From: Balanoglossus misakiensis
Lineage: Eukaryota > Hemichordata
Length of the DNA: 64,000 bases
Direction: 5' to 3'
Assembly: GCA_040954595.2 (NCBI GenBank)
Contig: CM082580.2
Location: 3,906,001-3,970,000, forward strand
Shown here: positions 12,901-25,073 of the stretch, piece after piece
Numbering within the stretch: position 1 is the stretch's first letter
How the letters are laid out: every line of letters starts with the position of its first letter
Position numbers and translations under genes: made by a program
The notes under the pieces: generated by a model
What the model was told of the DNA's origin: nothing
The model's input: the letters and a program-made list of their open reading frames with translations, nothing else
Database searches by the model: none

Positions 12901-15900
12901 TGGAAGCTTAAAATTTCATGCATTTTTTTTTAAATTTTACAATTTATGCACACCTGTCTTCTCTTTTCCATTCCAGTTGATAAATCTCTTCCCGTTGCTG
13001 CTGCCGGCCAATTCCAATTTCACAAGATCTGTTCCACTTCTCCACGATTTTGCCGACATCAATCAGATTGTAAGATACAACAAGGAAAAGTTAGCAGAGT
13101 GCAAAGAGTTTTTGATTTCTTACCTACAAGACATCAGAGGTACTAGATTTGCTGTTGGTTGCAAAGAGGTATGTTATCTTGATGAAATGAGTGTTTTGCC
13201 GTAATCTCAGCGTTCATTGATAAATAGAAAAGTTGCATCATATCGGTCATTTTAGCTTGATCAGTTCATTGCTTGTAACCATGGTGATTCTGTCATTTGA
13301 CTAAATTTTACCAGGTTTGGTAAATTTAGATCAAAACGTGGGCTTATAGCCACGCTTTGATGTAAGAACTACTAGATGTAGTTAAAAAACGAATTTTTCT
13401 ACAAAAATATACTTGTAGTATGTTCCTGAGCTGACTACAGGCTAAGGTAACTACAGAATGTAACAGAAACCATGCAGCAAGCAGTATTATATTTCTCTTT
13501 CTGTTTTTCTCCTCAGGAAGTAGATACAGCGTTACTGAAATTGTACGCTGAAATCAATGCACCTGAACTGGTGGATTTGATATCATCAGAAAATGGCTGC
13601 GTTTTTGAAAACTGTATTGATACACTGAATAAGTGTGGTAGATACTTTGCGCTTGGATTGTTGTATAAATACCATGGAGATAACGATAGAGCTTTGCAAA
13701 TATGGACAGGGTAAGTCCATTCACTTGTGCCACCCACTGAAAATCACTGATTGGCTAGATCTAAACATGGTAAATGTAGCTAAATTTCCATTGGTGACCG
13801 TATACCGTTAATGTGTCATCTTCTGACATGGTAATTATTTCATATTTCTTTCTGTTTTCACATGACAGGATATCAGATGGAGAATATGAAGATTCATCAT
13901 TTCCTGGATTAGAGTTTATTGTAGAATTTCTTGCCAAGTAAGTGTTTTTGGATGCACATCAAGAAATTATTTGTCCTCTATACTATGCCAAAAGGAAACA
14001 TTTCTTGTGCAAATGTTATAGCAAGCGGAGACATCAGGAGGTCATTACAAAAAGTTAGCCTGGCCTAATAAGCTTAACTCATAAAAATAATGTGAAAAGA
14101 TGCCACTAACTATTGGATTGTGTATATCTTTGTATTGTAGTCTCAGTGATCATGAATTGGTGTGGAGATATGTCGACTGGGCCATCCAGAAAGATGAACT
14201 TCAAGGAATCAAGGTAAAATCAAGTCTTTTTGTTGTTCTCATTATACAGATGACACTATGAATTTTGAAAACTGAAGACTAACTCTGATGTGCATGTGCA
14301 TAGATGTTCACATGCTACTTCTTTGTGGAAGAGCAATTTTTGATTAATTTTCAGGTTGCATTTTACTAACCACTTTCTCGTCATATTCCAGATTTTCACA
14401 GATAGACCACCGAATGAGGTTCCAAGTGAGAGGTTACGACCGGATGATGTCATAGATTATTTACATAGATATCCCAGAGCTGTTATAAGATATTTAGAGT
14501 ATTTGGTCTTTACGAAAAGATTGGAGGTAAGAAAAGCAATGTCCCTATTCCTTGTGGCACTTACAATATGGCTTTGATTGGACATGCATGCTGGAAATCT
14601 GCTAGCAGCCTTCTCATTTTGTCAAAGTCTGGTGGCGTTTTCTTTGTACAAGTTGTATCACTCACTCTTGTGATAACATATCGAAAATATTAAACATTTT
14701 GGCACAAAACACCATTTTCATAAAGAGGGTGCCCTTCCAAGATGATGCGCAAAATGAGGCCAGTAACTCATGGAGTAAAAACCTTATCGTCTTGTGCATC
14801 GTTGCTATAGTTGGGAACGACGTTCGAAAGCTACATTATAATTCCGTTTTTTGCAGATGTATGTTGTTTGGCCAAATACACAATTTTTAGAGCAGTTTAA
14901 TTTTTTAAAACCCATACATGTACGGGTCATATGAAAATCATGGGAATTCATTAGAAATACTCAGTGACTCAGGAGTTGCATGTGAATATTTCAGACTGTT
15001 GCCATCACAGTTTGCTTTTAATCAATTCTTTTGTCTCTCCATAGAAAGAAAAATATCACACCCATTTAGCAGTACTGTATCTAGACTCTGTCTTACAACT
15101 CAGGAAGAAGCCAGACACGCCCAAGGAGCAATTAGATCTCTCCCGGTCCAAGTTACGACACATGCTACAGACTTCATCGTTGTACCGAGTACAGTTGATT
15201 TTGGGGAAAGTGAAAGAGACAGACATGTTTGCGGAATGTGCAATACTTTATGGCAAGGTATTATCTTGTTCAAGTTCTCATTTTTCCCATCATACAAAAT
15301 GCATATTTGACTTGCTCACACAAAAAAATCTTCCAACATCCCTGCTATATTAGTTACTGTACATACTGTAAAATGGGAAATTTTCGCGAACGCTAAATTT
15401 TCGCGAACTACGCGAGAGCCAACAAAACACGAAAATAAGGAGTCGCGTAAAAATGTTTTTCGGAGATAACAATGCAGTGGAATACAAGTACGCGAAAATT
15501 TATGGTCACGTAACAGTTGCCTCTTTAGATATCGCGAAAAATTTCCCGCTTTACAGTATTAGGACTTGGATGGACTCTTGTTTTCACTCATTTTAATCCA
15601 GAACTGAATCTTCACATTCCGAAATCCTGTCTTGTGAAAACAGAGAGAAACAAGTCATTCCCAATCTAACACTGGTCCCAACTAATACAGGTACATAACT
15701 GTCAAAATCAATAAAAATGGCTCCCCAGCCCATTGTACATTATTTAAAAAAATATCCATCATCCTTGTTATTTTTGTCCAGCTTGAGGAGCATGATAAAG
15801 CTTTAAGAATACTTGTCTACAAACTGAAAGACTTCGGAGCAGCTGAGAATTACTGCGATGTGAATTCAAGCAGCAAAGATAAAGCATACAGACGAAGACT

Positions 15901-18087
15901 GTATCAAACACTCCTCTCTGTCTACTTAGATCCTCTTGAAGGGTGAGTGGTCTTCGTTTCCATGACAGTCACGGAAGTAAACGAAGGCGACATGTATATT
16001 TTTTACATGCTCAGGGCTCTGCACATGTAGCTCAAGATATTTGCATATCTGTAAACTCAGTGGCCAATGGCATCAAAAAATTGCACATCTGTTCTGTTTA
16101 TATTGTCCTAGATTCTTACTCATTTTAATACAGATGGTGCAAAAATTGTAATTTCATTGATTTTGAAAATTCTCTTTAGCAACTCTTACCTGGCAGTTTC
16201 AATCTTTTGTTATTGCACTAATTAAGACTCCAAAAATAATTTATAAATTTGAAAATAAGTTGTTATCAAAACTTATGTAAATATTTGCAGGATGTGAAAA
16301 AAAAATCTTACATAAGCAAATGAAATTTTGCCATGATGATGCCACTTCTCCTATTTATCATTTCTACTTATATACAGACCTCAATCAGACTACACAATGT
16401 GCATTAATTTCCTTGTACTAATAATTGTGAAGAGTTTTCATTTGAGGTTCCTTTATCCCTTTTCAGACCCAAAGATGCCTTAGTAGGTCCAGCAATAACA
16501 TTATTAAATAGTAATTCTTCTGAATTCGACATCAGTAGGGTAAGTACAAGCAATACTAGTAAATTTGAAAGTATTTTGAAACAACGTCAGTGTTTTCAGA
16601 AAAGGAACATTAACTGTCTGTTTTCTTTGTTTGTCAGTTACTCTCACTTCTTGGATGAAACAATGATCAAAATAATGCCAACGTATAGTGATTGTGGACA
16701 AACTCTAACCTATGCAGCTCAGACAAACATTCAAAAGTTGTACGTATTTGTTTTGCAGGTTCTCCAAATTCTACCAGAGAACTGGTCAATAGGTCTTCTC
16801 CAACACTTTCTAGCCAAAGCCGTCAGAACCAACATGCATACATGCAGGTCGACTAAAATAGAAAGAATGCTTGCAAGGGGTGAGAATTTACAACTGAAAG
16901 CGCAGACCATATGCGAGACAAGAATTCCAGTGGCCATGACTGACTCAAGGTAAGATGGTCGGTCATTGTCTGTCTGTCTGTCCATTGATCTGTTTTTCTG
17001 TCTCTTATTCTTGTTATATACTGTAAAACGAAAAAAGTTTTGCGATATCAAAAGAGACAACTGTTACACCACGATTAATTTTCGTGTTCTTATATTTTAC
17101 TTCATCGTTATCACCGAAAAACATTTTTACGTGACTTTTTATTTTAACATTTTTTTGGCTCTCGCATAGTTCGCGATAATTTATCATTTGTAAAAATTTC
17201 CCATTTTGCAGTATTTTCTGTAGTCTTGTAAATGTCGCTGTTCGCACACAGTCACTTAGCTTTGATATCAGCATAACTACACCAAAAGCATGTGACCATG
17301 CTTAAAATGTAGCACATTGAATAGATCGGTCACCTATTTCTGCAGAGACCCAGACTGTGTCCACTCGGCTCCTAAATTATAGCCAGAGACCACAATTAGT
17401 AAACTTTTTACTGTCCTCCACATTACAGCCAGGTCAACATTCTACATATAATCTTATCAAGAGCTTTTGCTAACTCTTATCCGTTCATCTAGTGGAATTT
17501 GCCACGCATAAATCAGCAATGAATGCATATATGTCGCCCATAACTTAACATTATTTACAATGAGAAAGTGTAGTATGGTTTACCGAAATTGGTGTTATAA
17601 ATCATGCGCTGTATCAATATGTTTTTCAGCTCATGTTGTTTGGTCTGAAATATTATTGACAGTCCTTGCAGCCACAAGTTGGCTAATGTATTTCATATCT
17701 TTGTAACTGTATGACAAATATAGATTAGCCCTATACATGTATCATATATGTACACTGTGTGTCTGTGTGTTTAAAGAGACCGACAGAGTTATCAATGAAC
17801 TTTGGACTTCAGACTTGGCTAGGGTCAGCAGCTGCAGTAGCCTTGCAAATTACATCTCCATTTTGCAGCCAGCAATTCTTTTTTTCAGAAATATAAATGT
17901 TGTCTGTTTAATTATAAAGTCAAATATTGTCTTCTTTTCTTACAGAATATGCGCTGTCTGCAGTCGACCATTCAATGAACCTTCCTTTGCCAGATTTCCG
18001 AATGGAGTGATCACTCATACACACTGCGCGAGGAATAAATATGTGTGTCCAATATCGGGCAATGTCTTCAGCACGAAGAAGTCATAG
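6921..18087 (+). CDS. TGFBRAP1: TGF-beta receptor-associated protein 1 (Vps3-type CORVET subunit), 22 coding exons, 861 aa
   Basis: Subunit of the endosomal CORVET tethering complex. Exons: 6921-6995, 7591-7643, 8004-8097, 8588-8686, 8959-8988, 9345-9401, 9826-9930, 10376-10510, 10765-10925, 11625-11757, 12093-12188, 12414-12518, 12977-13168, 13517-13710, 13869-13937, 14141-14213, 14392-14526, 15045-15257, 15782-15942, 16467-16539, 16759-16949, 17946-18087. The total of 2586 nt gives 861 aa; the human protein is about 860. All introns are GT/AG and phases join. Seen: start MSIKAFELVP; N-terminal CNH (beta-propeller) region with ECCGKNLYIG and ALDDEFITVH (260-269); Vps39-like helical repeats; C-terminal zinc site C817-x2-C820 with H839-T-H-C842. 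A Met eight codons upstream (6897) is an alternative start. Several introns carry MITE-like repeats. Assignment is secure across the whole length. Confidence 0.95.
8839..8859. repeat. 21-bp dispersed repeat shared with 30063-30083
   Basis: The 21-mer starting TTGCAGCTCATGGGG is identical at both places, with little similarity in the flanks. It lies in TGFBRAP1 intron 4 here and in the large NHERF intron there. A shorter related string occurs near 43582. Likely remnants of one old dispersed repeat. Confidence 0.45.
10946..11060. mobile_element. Hairpin MITE-like element, TGFBRAP1 intron 9
   Basis: Imperfect inverted repeat of about 50 bp per arm. The left arm begins TAAAATCAGATGTAGGGTA; the right arm ends with the reverse complement interrupted by a CATGTA insertion. 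The inner arms pair GCGGTA with TACCGC around a short loop. Both ends abut TA, consistent with a TA target duplication. Confidence 0.6.
13301..13363. repeat. Two adjacent stem-loops in TGFBRAP1 intron 13
   Basis: CTAAATTTTACC pairs with GGTAAATTTAG across a few bases. Immediately after, TCAAAACGTGGGCT pairs with AGCCACGCTTTGA with small mismatches. Function unknown; possibly the remains of a palindromic repeat. Confidence 0.4.
13713..13813 (-). mobile_element. Truncated copy of the GGTATACAGTCACC family beside an exon donor
   Basis: Read on the minus strand from a TTAA at 13811-13808, it matches the left half of the 45254-45453 element: GGTATACGGTCACC, TTAGCTACATTTACCATG, TAGATCTAGCCAATCA, TTTTCAGTGGGTGGCACA. 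The match stops within a few bases of the exon 14 donor (13711), so the element is incomplete on that side. Confidence 0.65.
15364..15558 (+). mobile_element. 195-bp MITE, TACTGTAAAA family, copy 1 (TGFBRAP1 intron 18)
   Basis: Terminal inverted repeats: TACTGTAAAATGGGAAATTT at the left and AAATTTCCCGCTTTACAGTA at the right, with internal TCGCGAA repeats. TA at both ends fits a TA target duplication. Same length as the copy at 17019-17213. No coding capacity. Confidence 0.75.
17019..17213 (-). mobile_element. 195-bp MITE, TACTGTAAAA family, copy 2 (TGFBRAP1 intron 21)
   Basis: Opposite orientation to copy 1. Starts TACTGTAAAACGAAAAAAGT, contains GCGATATCAAAAGAGACAACTG (antiparallel to copy 1's CAGTTGCCTCTTTAGATATCGC) and ends AAATTTCCCATTTTGCAGTA. 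Identical length of 195 bp, diverged in sequence. Confidence 0.7.
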
Positions 18088-18906
18088 CAGAAGCACGTGT
18101 TGCGTCGATTGTGGGGAAAATGCCTGCAACCAACTCTTCAACACGACTGGCGTGCCTCACAGAACACAGAGCTTAGTGGTAACACTGCCCTCTAGAGACA
18201 ACCAGGAGAAATGATCGGTGACTGTACCCATACATATTTGCCTGTTCAAACAAGAGATGACAGGAGATATAGGACACATAAACACTGATATTATGTCAAT
18301 CTAGCAGGTTGCCAAATTGTTCAAATTTCAAATTTCATCAACAGTAGATAAAACCTCCAGCGGTAATTTAGCTTCAAAACTGAAGAACAGCTACTGGTTG
18401 TATCCATGCAGTTTAGCAATGTGGAAAAGAATTCACCTGAACAATCCAGACCATGGCACACATTTTATCTGGTTTCCAAAGTAGTCTACCTCACCATAGC
18501 AACACTGGCTGACCTCTGACCTGCAGTCTGCTCATATCAGGGTCCCAGATATCACCAAAACATTGCAAAGATTTTTTGTACAGTATAGTGTATCTCAAAA
18601 TTATGTTCACCATATAGACAAGCAGATGTTGAGCAAGTTTTACAAGAAAAGAGTGCTGCATATGACCTCATTCATGTTGACATTGGTAGTAACCCAAGTA
18701 TTTGTACAGGAGAGGTCTTATCAGAATTCTACTATAGTCTTCAGGCTGTGCAGAAGAGAGACAGACACCGACCAGCCCCACTGGGCAATAGATTACTCAT
18801 TCAAACACTAACAAACTCATAAAAGTCATTCTGTTTGATTCTGTGATAACAGATTGAAATCCTGAATCTAAACTCAAAATGTCTTGTAAGCCAATCCATA
18901 TGTCAG

Positions 18907-18985
18907 TAGTCTACAATCCAGACCAGTGTGATTTTTGCTATGTGGAGCATAGCGTATAAAATAGCATGAGACTGGATTCTAGACT
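18907..18985. repeat. Imperfect ~80-bp hairpin
   Basis: The left arm TAGTCTACAATCCAGACC and the right arm GACTGGATTCTAGACTA are reverse complements with a few mismatches, and the inner arms pair TTTTTGCTATG with CATAGCGTATAAA loosely. The TAG-CT-ATCCAGAC terminal pattern resembles the hairpin at 41515-41592. Confidence 0.5.
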
Positions 18986-20068
18986 AATCCATATGCATCC
19001 TCCCAGATTCTCTGATGCAAGAATATAGAATGTACTAGATGTATTGATAAAGGTCGAATGACAAGAAAATGTCTACAAATGCTCATAATGAATCAACGTT
19101 TCCAAAGACATTTCATTGAAAAGGCACAATGATACGGACAGGATTTTTAACATAGCCTGATTGAGACTGAGTTTGTTTTTCTGACTTTATTTTGTCAACT
19201 AGAATAAGGGATTTGATCACAGCAATAGGTTCACCCATTTCTTGTAAAGTGTTTTCTGTTAGAGTTCCAAAGCTTACTTCAATGGCCTTGCAGATCAGTG
19301 CATTTTGAAGAAATTTTAAGAGCCTATGTGTTAAATGTTTTTAATATACTTGTACTTCCTTCAAAGAATCTTGGCAAGATTTGTGGTAATCTCATGGACA
19401 GAAATCATGTATTTAAAAAACAGACCTATTTTCTAAACAAGTCATCATGTGCTGCCAGATTGTGTTTTTATTGCGGTCTGGGATATGTTTGTGCTTAGTT
19501 TTGTCTGCTATCAAAAGTGTCCAAGTTAAACAGAACCATAACCTTTGACCTGTGTGATGAGGTCACGAAAGGTCAAGTAATATAATACTATAAATTGTCA
19601 TTACGTTTATAGTTTTCTGTCACAGTTGTTCCTGGACAATTAGAAATGTATTTTTTTTACATTTCACCTAATTTTGGCTGTAAGAATATTTTCCTTTGTC
19701 TTGTTTTGTTTTGTTCCTTGGTCGGTGAATGTGTCGTATTGTACTCGGTTTCACTTCAGGAACTGTCAAGCTGTTTGTCTTTTATGACTTTCTTGGGTAG
19801 ATACGTCAGCCATTTCAGTTTCTACGACGTGACAGATCAAATTCTAACTAAATTTACGAGGCGATCACTTGTTTTCAGTTCCATAAAAGGACAGCACAGG
19901 ACGTGGCATGCGGTGTTGGTACAAACATCGCGTGTAACTTCATGAGCCAAAATGATATCACTTGGTATCTGGAAAGTTGTTTCGTTTTGTCGATTTGAAA
20001 ATGTATGTAGATCCTAGCAGCCATCTTGGAAATATTTGATAACATTGTACGTACATATCCAGCATTAA

Positions 20069-20074
20069 AATAAA
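20069..20074 (+). terminator. Candidate poly(A) signal for TGFBRAP1
   Basis: AATAAA on the plus strand about 2 kb beyond the TGFBRAP1 stop. Position and orientation fit convergent termination against the NHERF gene, whose own candidate signal is at 20945-20954. Confidence 0.35.
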
Positions 20075-20944
20075 ATTTAACAATTCAAATGCTTTTATTT
20101 GAATTCTACTCCCGAGTCTGTGTTGTTTGAAATGTGTATGATACATGTACATACAGCCACAGGTCTTTTCAATCGTACTTTCTCATGAATTTTTAATTTT
20201 TCACTAAACCCCTGAAGCTGGAATCATTTTTTTCAATGGACGTATCAATAATCCAATGTATAGATACAAAGTGCGTCTCTTAATGCTGACTTAGATATTA
20301 AGGCTTCTCATTGTAAGCCTGAATATCATGTATAATATGCTTCTTGAAAGGATAATAATCTGCAGTTTCTACATGTTAGAGTTGGTCCTCCACATACAGG
20401 ACCAGGTATATCATTGCATTATGATGACAAAGAAATCCTCAAAGACAAATGTTGTTCCATAGATTATTTGTAGATTCATAGTGTCCTCAGGATTGTGTAT
20501 GTTATGTGAGTTTTATCTTGATGATTATTTTCATCCATCCATCCATTCCTTATTAATTCATAAGTGCTGCATTTGTTCAGGACGCCAGCCTGAAATGAAA
20601 ATCTTGGATCAACTCTGAGGTGGCACTTAGACTGCAAAGACAGATGGCGGTAAAAAAAAGCCCATTTTCAATATCGCCTACGGCTGTCAGTGTTGCAACC
20701 CTCACCAGTTTCTTAGCTTGGATTATTCTGCATGTCTTGGTGTTAATGCTGTCTTTGTTCCTCCGTATTTGCTTTCAAGACGTCCAGGTCTTTGCTTAGA
20801 TTTGATGACCTCTGACCCCCACCCTTAAATGGAAAACGAAGTATCAAATTAACCAATTCATACCCTGCATTTCCAGTGTAAATTAACGAAACAGGAAAAA
20901 AGAAATCACACTGAAAATACATTGATTGCAAAAATCAAAATGCC

Positions 20945-20954
20945 TTTATTTATT
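20945..20954 (-). terminator. Candidate poly(A) signal for the NHERF gene
   Basis: Plus-strand TTTATTTATT gives two overlapping AATAAA hexamers on the minus strand, 4.1 kb beyond the NHERF stop. If used, the convergent TGFBRAP1 and NHERF transcripts end about 0.9 kb apart without overlapping. Confidence 0.35.
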
Positions 20955-23900
20955 TTTTTACTTTAAAGCGGTACAAATCATTTCATTATAGATATCACCT
21001 TTTATTTAAACTAGAAAATTAACATTTCCACCGCTTTTTATACATCATTATGCACAGTGACTTAAAGCAAAATATATATACTGCATATTGCTACACTCTA
21101 TCTATTCAATATATATATATTCTTAATCAGAAGAAAAAAAAAGCAAACTTGTATCATTTTAGACAAATCAGCATTGTATTCCCTTGTAATACATCTGTAG
21201 TACCTGAAAAGTATTCCTCGTATAAACCACAATTGCTTCAACTAGCTCTGTAAGAAAACAAACTAGTTCTGATAAGGACTGGATATAAGATAACAATGCA
21301 GTCAAATGTTTCAACACTGACTCCCACTACCGAATCAAAAATACATGCAATGTACTTTCAACAGTGAACCAATACAAACAACCTAAAACTTAAAAATGCA
21401 TGAACTGTTTTGAGCAAATCAATCCAAAATTATAATAAGTTCTACTTGTTTTGTTGTCAAATTTACAGATGATGGGTAGAAAGATATATCTGCTATCGTA
21501 TTATGGTATCTGGGATCATTTCTCGTCAAAGATGTAGTCAAAATTTTCACTAGCCACACGCAATTCACTCAGCCAGATCGCTATTATTTTCGCTTGAAGA
21601 GTACACATCTGTACAGTTATAAGATGATATAGAGGATAGGTACGATTAATTTGGAGACTGCAGTCTTTGATTGGGTGTTCCGAAAAAAAAAAAATTAGGT
21701 CCAAAACCTCGACAGATGAACAGTTACTATACTCATTTCTCTTCCGTGAGATGGTTTCACGGCAAGTGTAAACGAGAGGCGACTTCAATGCCATATCGTA
21801 CCCTACATCACTGATGTATTTTGGCCAAATATCAGCTGGTGCAAGTGACAGAACGCGACAGAAATGATCCCTGATTGACCTAAACCGAGTGAACCACGCC
21901 TTTAGACAAAAATCCAGACTTAGCCCCTGTAGCTATCACTCTATAAAATGGATTTTCAAAACTGTATATGTACAAAACTGTGGAATAACATGGGATGAAT
22001 ATCCAGCCACCCAAAAGAAAGGATGTTATTTGTTCAACAATGCAAAAAAAAAAAAAAAAATCATGAAATAGTACTTGTTCCTTGTAACCCTTGACCCAAT
22101 CAAAAACTACAAAATCAAACCATTACAAAATGTTCCAATCTCATATAGTCATGTTATCGTGAAGATTTAATTGTCCACCAATAACAATTACGTACTTTCA
22201 GAAAACAAATCAAACTTTCTCAAAATTATTGTCACAACTTTATATAAATATATTGCAATATCTTAAGATTTTTTTGCCTTTTTTTATTTTGCCCTACATG
22301 CACAAAGAATACTGAAAGAAATTGTTCTTGTTTTTCGCCAGAATAGATCGACAGAAGCTTTTGTGTAAGCTAACCAGCATAGCATCACTTTGCAACAAAT
22401 TCCATGTATGGACCATATTCAACCTTACCAGTACTATTAGTGCAAAACTGAATTGTATATTCAACTGACCAGTCTTTTGAAGGAAATTAGACCAACAATT
22501 TCAAGTCTATTTTAACAAGCAACATAACACTTTATAATCCATAAAGTTTTGTTCTCATATTTATAAGTAAAGAAATTACCTACGTGAATTTACTGTGCAG
22601 AGCTAGCGCTAAAAGATACAAAGGTATCCATCCATGCGAGATATATCTACATCTCTACAATAACTACATAAATTTGCAAAATGTCTTGACTAACTTGGAA
22701 ACCGCATGCATAGCTTACAGATACCCTGTCAATTATAACCTTTGTCTTGTAACTGACGACATTGATTGTGATTAGCAAAGCTTGCAAACTGGTACATACA
22801 GCGCAAATCATAGCAAATCATGGCAAACAGACTTGTTTTATCAAGAACAGGGAAAGTTAAAATGTTTGCGGATACATTCATATGTTGTTCAGTATGGCTA
22901 TATTTTAACCTGAGGGTAAGAAATGGGTAAATATTAACACCAAAAGAAGCAAACAAGTTTTTAACATCAGGTATTGCTTTTGACAGCATGCATTGGTACA
23001 ATCACCCCTATAATATAGTTGAAGAGTCCATGTCTGCATAAAGGTTGGTTCATTCACAGACATTACGAGAATTTGTTCCCACAATATGATGATGAGCATG
23101 AAGGTCTAATGTGACGTTCTAATGGTTTGGCCAATGTTATGTTGGGTCAGGAAGTATAGGTTAATACAGCCCAACCACTTCACAAAGAATCGAATCATGA
23201 GTGAATTGAATCGTGGGTAAAACCCAGAATTCATTGTATAAAGAGCTTGCAATCATGGTCTATTACCATATCTATCAATATTTTAGTTAATCTGTCTTTC
23301 TGCCTGTTACTTTGTTAGCACGCATAACTTATCCAACTTTTTCGGTTTTGTTTGTGGTATCGAATTTTCAGCATGATGTAAAAATGCAATGTAATATCAA
23401 ATGGTAGGGTCGTGCCGTCCCAATAATATGGTTGGTTGCATGTCATTTTATCACTCACTTTAAAATTAGTGAGAAATAGAATTATTGTGAGGGAAGCAAT
23501 GCACATAAAAAGTTGAGATAGGGTAAAATGCACTGAGTGTCAGAAAGCTGTAGTTTACTGTCAATCACTGGTGTCAGGATCAATTTGATGTTCTATCTTT
23601 CACATGCAGCAGTTAGGTATGTAAATCTCGAGTCTGACTAGAGGTTCTAAGGGCTTGACTGTGACTGTAAATAAACTACATATACCACTGTCATGAACCA
23701 TCTTTCTTCTCTCCTTCTATCTCTCTCTCTGGTTGTTTGGCTTTTTTCACATATCTTGTATTATTATTAGACTAACAGTTTCAAAATATGTTGCACTGGC
23801 ATATTTTGTTGTTACAGGATATTTGTTTCCTTCAAACACAAACGACAGTTTTGAAGATTATTTCTACAGACAAGAATGAAATTATAGATGTAAAATTCCT

Positions 23901-25073
23901 CTGTCGTAATAACAAAGTTTAGAATTCTGGCTTTGGATAAATCCACCAATAACCAAGTCTGACCTTCTGACCATACAATGTACCTTGCCAGCTTCTGTTG
24001 GTCACAACACCACATTCTGGTTATAAAGAGAAACTGCCCCATTCTAATAAAATGTGAAAAATACCATGCCATGTACATGTAGAAAAATAAACCATCAAGA
24101 AAAAATTTATACAGTCATCTTATTTGCATTCATATACATACCCAATCCTATCTGAATCTTCCAATCATCCGAGTTTTTGTATATTAATTTAAAATTGTTC
24201 ATTTTTCCCCAAAATTCAACTAGGCTGTATCTCTCCCGGTCATTTGGATATTGTACAATTTCAACCAAAGTTATCAACATAACTTTACCAAAGTGAAAGC
24301 AAATGACCCAACCAATTGATGTGGTAAATATCCATTTTGTATTATGGTAATGTTTATATTTAACATTACTTCCAAAAGCAGCAAGCTGGAAAGACACAGC
24401 AAATCAAAAGATTTAGTACAAAATGCTACAGTTGTTTTTCGCTCAACAACACAATAGGCAAAATTATTTCTGTGCTAAAAATAAGTTTCAGTTTTCTTCC
24501 TGCTTTTTTAACTTCCCTTGTGTAATTTAGGTAGCATTTAATGCATAACTAACTATTCAACAAAAAATTTGCAGCAAAGAATCAATCAATGTAAATTCAG
24601 CTATGAATCCAAATTATAACCACAGCATCATTGTTCAATAAAACAAACGAAAAAAAAAAAACATTCTCTAGACTATATGCGTGAAGCTCGCAGTACTACA
24701 TTTGTGCTTTTAAGTACTACCAAAAATCTTTCATTGTTGGGTGGTACTAGAATAGTAAAAGAAACATAAGAGGTCACTGTGAAGATAAACCCATTACCCT
24801 TCACGAATCTTGATCGAACGTTTTCAATTCATTTGATGAGAAGATGTCCAAGTCCAACAGTATAACACTGATGAAATTCTCCGTAAAAGTCCAAACACTG
24901 TCCTAATCATTTTGACACTCGCGAAATGTAATTTGGGGGTAATTTTTTTACAGATTACTGAAGATGATACGATTTTCTGCAGTCATCAATTTGATATCAG
25001 TCTTCAATCAGCACCAATATGTAGAGGGAGTTATCTCACAGTTGATCGCAACATGACTTGGCGCACACAATTT
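20955..25073 (-). other. Region downstream of NHERF, possible long 3' UTR
   Basis: AT-rich, no recognisable coding exons on either strand. Short open frames here show no family features. It includes an A17 run near 22043-22059. Whether it is all 3' UTR depends on which poly(A) site is used. Confidence 0.35.

Larger units (their letters stand above)
18088..20090 (+). other. Probable TGFBRAP1 3' UTR
   Basis: No coding signal follows the stop at 18085-18087. The first clear AATAAA on the plus strand downstream is at 20069-20074, which would give a 3' UTR of about 2 kb. Earlier cleavage at a variant signal is possible. Contains a hairpin at 18907-18985 and a cluster of AGGTCA-type half-sites at 19546-19575. 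Confidence 0.4.
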
